Shown: in pieces, positions 58,639 to 64,000 of the stretch | Layout: each line of letters opens with the position of its first letter | How positions within the stretch are numbered: the stretch's first letter is position 1 | DNA from: Variovorax sp. WS11 | GTDB lineage: Bacteria; Pseudomonadota; Gammaproteobacteria; Burkholderiales; Burkholderiaceae_C | Assembly (NCBI RefSeq): GCF_010499245.1 | Contig: NZ_JAAGOW010000001.1 | Location: 372,001 to 436,000, forward strand | Length of the DNA stretch: 64,000 bases | Reading direction: 5' to 3' | Notes under the pieces: model-generated | What the model saw: only the letters and a program-made list of their open reading frames with translations | What the model was told of the DNA's origin: nothing | Database searches by the model: none | Program-made: the position numbers and the translations under genes

Positions 58639-59523
58639 TCAGAGTTTGTTGCGCGTCAGGACGCGAGCGAGGATGTTGAGTGCCAGCACCGCGACGGTGA
58701 TCAGGAACACGCCGGCCCAGGCCAGCTGCTGCCAGTTCTCGTACGGGCTCATCGCGAACTTGAAGATGGTCACCGGCAGGCTGGCCATCGGCTGCGTCAT
58801 GTCGGCGGTCCAGAACTGGTTGTTGAGCGCCGTGAAGAGCAGCGGCGCGGTTTCGCCTGCGATGCGCGCCACCGCCAGCAGGATGCCGGTGACCACGCCG
58901 GCGCGCGCCGCGCGCAGCGTGATGCTCATGATCACCTTCCACTTCGGCGTGCCGAGCGCGTAGGCGGCCTCGCGCAGGCCGGGCGGGACCAGCTGCAGCA
59001 TGTTCTCAGTGGTGCGGATCACGACCGGGATCACGATCAGCGCCAGCGCCATCGCGCCGGCCAGGCCCGAGAAGGACTTGAAGTAGGCCACCACGATCGC
59101 GTAGACGAACAGGCCGATCACGATCGACGGCGCCGACAGCAGGATGTCGTTGACGAAGCGCGTGACGCTCGCGAGCCAGCCCTTGGGGTTGTACTCCGCC
59201 AGGTAGATGCCGGCCATGATGCCGATCGGCGTGCCGACGAAGGTCGCCATCGCCACCATCGCCAGCGAGCCGAAGATCGCGTTGGCGATGCCGCCGGCCT
59301 CGTTGGGCGGCGGCGTCATCTCGGTGAAGGTCGCGATCGCCAGGCCGCCGACGCCGAGGCGCAGCGTTTCCCAGAGGATCCAGACCAGCCAGAACACGCC
59401 GAAGGCCATCGCGGCGAGCGACAGCGACAGCGCGATGACATTGACCCGCTTGCGGCTGGCGAACCTGGCCGCGCGCGTCTCGTTGAGCGCCTGGGCGCTG
59501 AGAAGCTTCTCCGCGGTGCTCAT
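58639..59523 (-). CDS. pstA: Phosphate ABC transporter permease PstA
   Basis: A 294-residue permease with six spans. [16 protein letters not shown] and the EAA loop [27 protein letters not shown] match PstA. Partner of PstC; 55 nt after its stop. Confidence 0.95.
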   Translation of the reverse strand: MSTAEKLLSAQALNETRAARFASRKRVNVIALSLSLAAMAFGVFWLVWILWETLRLGVGGLAIATFTEMTPPPNEAGGIANAIFGSLAMVAMATFVGTPIGIMAGIYLAEYNPKGWLASVTRFVNDILLSAPSIVIGLFVYAIVVAYFKSFSGLAGAMALALIVIPVVIRTTENMLQLVPPGLREAAYALGTPKWKVIMSITLRAARAGVVTGILLAVARIAGETAPLLFTALNNQFWTADMTQPMASLPVTIFKFAMSPYENWQQLAWAGVFLITVAVLALNILARVLTRNKL

Positions 59524-59578
59524 AGAAAAACCTCCGCGCTGCGCGCTGCGGTATTCGCCTTGGGAACGGCCCGGCGGC

Positions 59579-60652
59579 TCATGATTTTTTGCCCTCGCTC
59601 TTCTGCATCTGCTGCAGCAGCAGCTTCGACAGCGACAGCACCACGAAGGTGATGAAGAACAGCACCAGGCCCAGGTACATCAGCGAGGCCTGGTGCAGGC
59701 CAGCGCCGGCTTCGGCGAACTCGTTGGCCAGCACCGAGGTGATGCTGTTGGCCGCCTCGAACATCGAGAGCGAGTTCAGCTGGTTGGTGTTGCCGATCAC
59801 GAAGGTAACTGCCATGGTTTCGCCCAGGGCCCGGCCGAGGCCGAGCATGATGCCGCCGATGACGCCGGCCTTGGTGTAGGGCAGCACCACCTTGGACACC
59901 ACTTCCCAGGTCGTGGAGCCGAGGCCGTAGGCCGACTCCTTGAGCAGCGGCGGCGTGACCTCGAACACGTCGCGCATCACCGAGGCGATGAACGGGATGA
60001 TCATGATCGCGAGGATGATGCCGGCCGACAAAATGCCGATGCCCACCGGCGGGCCGGACACCAGCGCGCCCAGGTAAGGCACCCCGTCGAACAGCCTCTG
60101 CAGCGGCTGCTGCACGTAGGTCGAGAGGATCGGGCCGAACACCAGCAGGCCCCACATGCCGTAGACGATCGAGGGCACGGCCGCCAGCAGCTCGATGGCG
60201 GTGCCGAGCGGCCGCTTGAGCCAGGCCGGCGACATCTCGGTCAGGAACAGCGCGATGCCGAAGCTCACCGGCACCGCGATGATCAGCGCGATCAGCGAGG
60301 TGGCGAGCGTGCCGTAGATCATCACCAGGCCGCCGTACTCGTTCTGGACCGGATCCCACACGCTGCTGGTGAGGAAACCGACGCCGAACTTGGCGATCGC
60401 GGGCCAGGCACCTGCCAGGAGCGACAGCAGGATGCCGATGAGCATCGCCAGGGTCAGCAGCGCGGCGCCCTTGGCCGCCAGGCCGAACAGGCGGTCGGCG
60501 ATGGCGCCGGTGCGCGGCTTCCTGACAGGGGGCGGACTGGTGGATGTGCGCGCACCCTCGGCCGGGAGGTCGAGGGGGTTGGCGGCAGCGGGGAAAGTGG
60601 ATGACACAGGTCGCTCCGAATTCGGCGCGTGCTCGAGCGGGGTGCTGCTCAT
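59579..60652 (-). CDS. pstC: Phosphate ABC transporter permease PstC
   Basis: A 357-residue permease. A Pro/Ser-rich cytosolic extension of about 50 residues precedes the first span; [41 protein letters not shown] is typical of PstC, as is the EAA loop [27 protein letters not shown]. Starts 16 nt after pstS. Confidence 0.95.
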   Translation of the reverse strand: MSSTPLEHAPNSERPVSSTFPAAANPLDLPAEGARTSTSPPPVRKPRTGAIADRLFGLAAKGAALLTLAMLIGILLSLLAGAWPAIAKFGVGFLTSSVWDPVQNEYGGLVMIYGTLATSLIALIIAVPVSFGIALFLTEMSPAWLKRPLGTAIELLAAVPSIVYGMWGLLVFGPILSTYVQQPLQRLFDGVPYLGALVSGPPVGIGILSAGIILAIMIIPFIASVMRDVFEVTPPLLKESAYGLGSTTWEVVSKVVLPYTKAGVIGGIMLGLGRALGETMAVTFVIGNTNQLNSLSMFEAANSITSVLANEFAEAGAGLHQASLMYLGLVLFFITFVVLSLSKLLLQQMQKSEGKKS

Positions 60653-60668
60653 GACGCGCCGGCTCGCT

Positions 60669-61706
60669 TTACTTGGCGACGACGGGCTTGCCCGACGCGT
60701 CCTTGATCTCGCCCCAGGCGGTGGCGATGGCGCCCTTCACCTTCTCGGGCATCGGCACGTAGTCCAGGTCGCCGGCGGTCTTGTCGCCGTTCTTGTAGGC
60801 CCACTCGAAGAACTTGAGCGTGGTGGTGGCCTGGGCCGGCTTGTCCTGGGTCTTGTGCATCAGGATGAAGGTCGCGCCGGTGATCGGCCACGACTGGTCG
60901 CCGGCCTGGTTGGTCAGCACCTGGTAGAAGGTCTTGGACCAGTCGGCGCCCGCGGCGGCCGCCTTGAAGGCGTCATCGTCCGGGGAGACGAACTTGCCGG
61001 CAGCGTTCTGCATCTGCGCATAAGTCATCTTGTTCTGCTTGACGTAGGCGTACTCGACGTAGCCGATCGAATTGGGCAGCTTGCTGACGAACTGGGCGAC
61101 GCCTTCGTTGCCCTTGCCGCCCGCGCCGGTGGGCCAGTTGACGGCGGTGCCGTCGCCGACCTTGGCCTTCCAGTCGGGGTTGGCCTTGCTCAAATAGTTG
61201 GTAAACAGGAAGGTGGTGCCGGAACCGTCGGCGCGGCGCACCGGGGCGATAGCGGCGTCGGGCAGCGCGAGGGAGCCGTTCAGCGCCTTGATCGCCGGGT
61301 CGCTCCACTTGGTGATCTTGCCCAGGTAGATGTCGCCGAGCACCTGGCCGCTGAGCTTGAGCTCGCCGGCCTTGATGCCCTGGATGTTGACCACGGGGAC
61401 CACGCCGCCGATGACGGTCGGGAACTGCAGCAGGCCCTTGGCCTTGAGGTCTTCATCGGTCAGCGGCATGTCGGAAGCGCCGAAATCGACCGTCTTGGCG
61501 TCGATCTGCTTGATGCCCGCGCCGGAACCGACCGACTGGTAGTTGATCTTGGCGCCGGTGGCCTTGTTGAAATCGGAAGCCCACTTGGAATACAGCGGAG
61601 CCGGGAAGCTTGCGCCTGCGCCCGTGGCTTCCTGGGCAAAAGCGGGGACATGGGCCAGGGCCGCGGCAATGAGGCCGGCGGCTGCAAACTTGAACGTCGT
61701 TTTCAT
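60669..61706 (-). CDS. pstS: Phosphate ABC transporter substrate-binding protein PstS
   Basis: A 345-residue periplasmic phosphate-binding protein. Sec signal [24 protein letters not shown], then [38 protein letters not shown] and [16 protein letters not shown], which line the phosphate pocket. AGAAGGAAGC precedes the ATG at 61706. First gene of the pst-pho operon, with a Pho box about 70 bp upstream. Confidence 0.97.
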   Translation of the reverse strand: MKTTFKFAAAGLIAAALAHVPAFAQEATGAGASFPAPLYSKWASDFNKATGAKINYQSVGSGAGIKQIDAKTVDFGASDMPLTDEDLKAKGLLQFPTVIGGVVPVVNIQGIKAGELKLSGQVLGDIYLGKITKWSDPAIKALNGSLALPDAAIAPVRRADGSGTTFLFTNYLSKANPDWKAKVGDGTAVNWPTGAGGKGNEGVAQFVSKLPNSIGYVEYAYVKQNKMTYAQMQNAAGKFVSPDDDAFKAAAAGADWSKTFYQVLTNQAGDQSWPITGATFILMHKTQDKPAQATTTLKFFEWAYKNGDKTAGDLDYVPMPEKVKGAIATAWGEIKDASGKPVVAK

Positions 61707-61773
61707 GAAGCTTCCTTCTGGATGTGCAAAGAACCCCCTTGCCGGGGACTTGGCAGCGACTCTAGGAAGCTTG

Positions 61774-61791
61774 TGTGACATCAATGTGACA
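61774..61791 (-). promoter_or_regulatory. Pho box for pstS
   Basis: On the minus strand TGTCACA-TTGA-TGTCACA: two identical 7-mers 11 bp apart, the PhoB direct-repeat pattern (consensus CTGTCAT repeats). It precedes pstS in the right orientation. Confidence 0.85.
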
Positions 61792-61840
61792 CCCTCTCCA
61801 GAGGGAAAACGGCCGTGCTGGGCCGCGGATTCTATGACGA

Positions 61841-61858
61841 TGTCACACAACCGTCATG
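61841..61858 (+). promoter_or_regulatory. Pho box for ppx
   Basis: On the plus strand TGTCACA-CAAC-CGTCATG, two related 7-mers 11 bp apart, oriented toward ppx (start 61956). With the opposite-facing box at 61774 it suggests divergent PhoB control of pstS and ppx. Confidence 0.65.
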
Positions 61859-61955
61859 GTCCACACCTAGCCTCGGGAGCGTGCCGCGGCGCCTGCCTAC
61901 GCGGCGCCGGCCGGCCGCGACGTTACGATCAGGCCCCGGCCTCTCCCATCTCGAC

Positions 61956-63473
61956 ATGCAAAACGGAACCCGCCTCGCCGCGGTCGATCTCGGTTCGAAC
62001 AGCTTCAGGCTCGAAATCGGCCGCGTCGACCACGGCCAGATCCAACGCGCCGAATACCTGAAGGAAACCGTCCGCCAGGGCAACGGCCTGGACGCGGCCC
62101 GCAACCTGACGCCCGAAGCCATGCAGCGCGGCTGGGACGCCCTGGCGCGCTTCGGCGAACGGCTGGCGGGCTTCAAGCGCTCGCAGGTCCGCGTGGTGGC
62201 CACCCAGACCCTGCGCGAAGCCCGCAACCGCGACGAGTTCCTGCTGCGCGCGCGCACCATCCTGGGCTTCGGCATCGACGTCATCACCGGCCGCGAAGAA
62301 GCCCGCCTTATCTATCAGGGTGTGGCGCACCTGCTGCCCCATACCGATGCTTCGAGCCGCGAACGCCGGCTGGTGGTGGACATCGGCGGCCGCTCGACCG
62401 AGATGATCATCGGCCAGGGCCTGGAGGCCGAGGTGATGGAGTCGTACCGGGTCGGCAGCGTCGCCTGGTCGATGAAGCATTTTCCCGAGGGTCAGTTCGC
62501 CACCGCCGCCTTCCGGGCCGCGGAGGTCGCGGCCAAGGCGGTGCTGGACGACGCGCTCGGCACCTACGTGCCCGACCAGTGGGACGTGGCCTACGGCGCC
62601 TCGGGCACCATCGGCGCGGTCGGCGACGTGCTGGCCGCCGCCGGCGGCGAGCCGGGCCTGATCACCCGCGAAGGGCTGGACTGGCTGGTCGAGCGCCTGC
62701 TCAAGGCCGGCAGCGCCGATCGCCTGCGCATCGAGGGCATGCGGGAAGACCGCAAGGCGGTGATCGGCGGCGGCGTGAGCGTGCTGCGGGCCGTTTTCGA
62801 CCTGCTCGAGATCGAGGAGATGCGGGTGGCGCAGGGCGCCCTGCGCCACGGCGTGCTGTACGAGCTGCTGGAGCGCGACGAGAGCGTCGCCGACCTGCGC
62901 GCCAGCACGGTGGCGCGCCTGGCCAGCCGCTTCGTCGCCGACACCGCCCAGGTGCGGCGGGTCGGCGAGACGGCCGCGGCGCTGTTCCTGCAGCTGGAGC
63001 CGGCCTCGCGCGGCGCCAGCACCACCAGCCGCGCGGGCCGGGCGCTGCGCAAGATCGGCTGGGCCGCGCAGCTGCACGAGATCGGCACCCACATCTCCCA
63101 CAGCGAATACCACAAGCACGGCGCCTACATCCTGGACAACTGCGACGCGCCGGGCTTCGCGGTCAACGAGATGCACTGGCTCAGCCAGTTGGTGCTGGGC
63201 CACCGGGGCAAGCTGCGCAAGCTCGAAGGTTCGCTGGACGACGAGACTTTCGTGCCCCAGCTGCTGGCACTGCGGCTGGCGGTGATCCTGTGCCATGCCC
63301 GGCGCGACCCTGACCTGGACGGCCTGCGTCTCGCGCGGGCGGACAGCCGCTTCTTCGTGCTCGGCTGCCGCAGCGGCTGGGCCGAGAGCTATCCGCAATC
63401 GGCGCATCTGCTGCGCGAGGAAGTGCTGGCCTGGCAGAAGACCCCCTGGCGGGTCCAGTTGGAAGGCTGCTGA
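61956..63473 (+). CDS. ppx: Exopolyphosphatase (Ppx/GppA family)
   Basis: A 505-residue enzyme that removes terminal phosphate from polyphosphate or pppGpp. AAVDLGSNSFRLEIG is the N-terminal phosphate loop, TGREEARLIYQGV follows, VVDIGGRSTEMIIG is the second phosphate loop, and the C-terminal HD-like half contains HEIGTHISHSEYHKHGAYIL. Start chosen at ATG 61956, the family N-terminus. Divergent from pstS and probably PhoB-controlled, linking phosphate starvation to polyphosphate use. Confidence 0.95.
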   Translation: MQNGTRLAAVDLGSNSFRLEIGRVDHGQIQRAEYLKETVRQGNGLDAARNLTPEAMQRGWDALARFGERLAGFKRSQVRVVATQTLREARNRDEFLLRARTILGFGIDVITGREEARLIYQGVAHLLPHTDASSRERRLVVDIGGRSTEMIIGQGLEAEVMESYRVGSVAWSMKHFPEGQFATAAFRAAEVAAKAVLDDALGTYVPDQWDVAYGASGTIGAVGDVLAAAGGEPGLITREGLDWLVERLLKAGSADRLRIEGMREDRKAVIGGGVSVLRAVFDLLEIEEMRVAQGALRHGVLYELLERDESVADLRASTVARLASRFVADTAQVRRVGETAAALFLQLEPASRGASTTSRAGRALRKIGWAAQLHEIGTHISHSEYHKHGAYILDNCDAPGFAVNEMHWLSQLVLGHRGKLRKLEGSLDDETFVPQLLALRLAVILCHARRDPDLDGLRLARADSRFFVLGCRSGWAESYPQSAHLLREEVLAWQKTPWRVQLEGC

Positions 63474-63507
63474 GCGCCCGCCAGGGCGGTGGGCGCCGCC
63501 CGCCCGC

Positions 63508-63969
63508 CTAAAGCAGCTCGGGCGACTGAACCGTCACCACCACGGTCTGGACGTCGCCGTCGCGCTCGCGCGTGCGGATCCACCAGACGGCGCCCTTGCG
63601 CACCGGGCAGCTGTCGTGCTTCAGCCCGAGCAAGAGCGAGATCGCCTCGCCGAGCGAGGGTTGGTGCCCGACCAGCAGCACCACCGACTTGCCGTTGGGC
63701 CAGCCGGCCGCGCCCAGCAGCGCATCGGGCGTGGTGTCGGGCGCGAGCTCGCTGCGCAGCTTGTACTTGCGACCCAGCGCCAGCACCGTCTGCTCGCAGC
63801 GCCGCGCGGGGCTGCAGACGACGCGCGTGCCCTCGGGCAGCTGCCGGTCCAGCCAGGCCGCCATGCGCTTGGCCTGCTTTTCGCCGCGCTGGGTCAGCGA
63901 ACGCTGCATGTCGTCGCAGCCTTCGGTCCAGTCCTCGGCCTCGGCATGGCGCCAGAAGATCAGGTCCAT
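63508..63969 (-). CDS. sixA: Histidine phosphatase family protein, SixA-like
   Basis: A 153-residue RHG-family phosphatase. The catalytic RHA motif is in LIFWRHAEAEDW; CSPARRCEQT and VVLLVGHQPSLGEA provide the second Arg and His. SixA removes phosphate from phosphohistidine in the PTS-Ntr or HPt domains. Convergent with ppx; a GC-rich hairpin-prone gap of 34 nt separates them. Confidence 0.88.
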   Translation of the reverse strand: MDLIFWRHAEAEDWTEGCDDMQRSLTQRGEKQAKRMAAWLDRQLPEGTRVVCSPARRCEQTVLALGRKYKLRSELAPDTTPDALLGAAGWPNGKSVVLLVGHQPSLGEAISLLLGLKHDSCPVRKGAVWWIRTRERDGDVQTVVVTVQSPELL

Positions 63970-64000
63970 GCGCGCCTCATCCTCGCGTGGCGGCGCGGCT

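Overview
The window reads as chromosomal DNA of a high-GC betaproteobacterium of the order Burkholderiales, most like Comamonadaceae (Variovorax-like). This rests on gene content and order: trxA-rho-rpmE2, dnaX-ybaB-recR, moaA-mobA-moeA, the pstSCAB-phoU-phoB-phoR block divergent from ppx, rnhA next to a methyltransferase and a mltD-type transglycosylase, and a NAC-like LysR regulator typical of this group. The species is an inference. No tRNA, rRNA, prophage, insertion sequence or CRISPR array was seen.

Layout. 1-11.9 kb is a catabolic locus. It holds two polar amino-acid ABC permeases and an SDR; a compact operon accB-accC-pxpB-pxpC-biotinyl-like-pxpA (5-oxoprolinase / urea-carboxylase-like parts); a NAC-like LysR regulator; and a divergent operon of aminotransferase, RraA-like protein, gluconate 5-dehydrogenase-like SDR and idonate dehydrogenase-like enzyme. 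Three promoters here share an ATA-N9-TAT box exactly 20 nt upstream of a TTGG -35 element, so one regulator probably controls all of them. 12-15.3 kb has a soluble pyrophosphatase divergent from a proton-pumping pyrophosphatase that carries an OmpA-like tail. 15.3-16.4 kb has two unrecognised genes around an AT-rich, palindromic intergenic region.

16.5-22.6 kb is a tight five-gene operon: phospholipase D-like lipoprotein, sterol-desaturase-type hydroxylase, fatty acid desaturase, a ketosynthase III fused to a heme-oxygenase-like (probable diiron) domain, and an unrecognised protein. It looks like a dedicated, possibly undescribed lipid pathway and is the strongest novelty candidate. 22.7-26.5 kb has a periplasmic peroxiredoxin, an aldehyde dehydrogenase, a ZIP metal transporter under a Fur-like box, and an SDR. 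26.6-29.7 kb is the molybdenum cofactor operon moaA-mobA-moeA, followed by a stand-alone cyclic-nucleotide-binding-domain protein.

30.3-33.3 kb has rnhA, a methyltransferase, a deleted gloB remnant and the lytic transglycosylase. 33.4-36.1 kb is a sulfonate/nitrate-type ABC transporter. 36.2-39.4 kb is MAPEG-recR-ybaB-dnaX, with an A9 slippage site in dnaX. 39.5-40.8 kb has an astacin-like protease and the SRP RNA gene (ffs). 41.2-48.3 kb has a flavoprotein and a giant single-polypeptide AddB-AddA helicase-nuclease. 48.5-51.8 kb is trxA, rho, an oxidoreductase and rpmE2. 51.8-54.9 kb has a multi-spanning membrane protein (GT39-like) and a MATE exporter. 55-64 kb is the phosphate regulon (phoR, phoB, phoU, pstBACS, ppx, two Pho boxes) and a SixA-type phosphatase.
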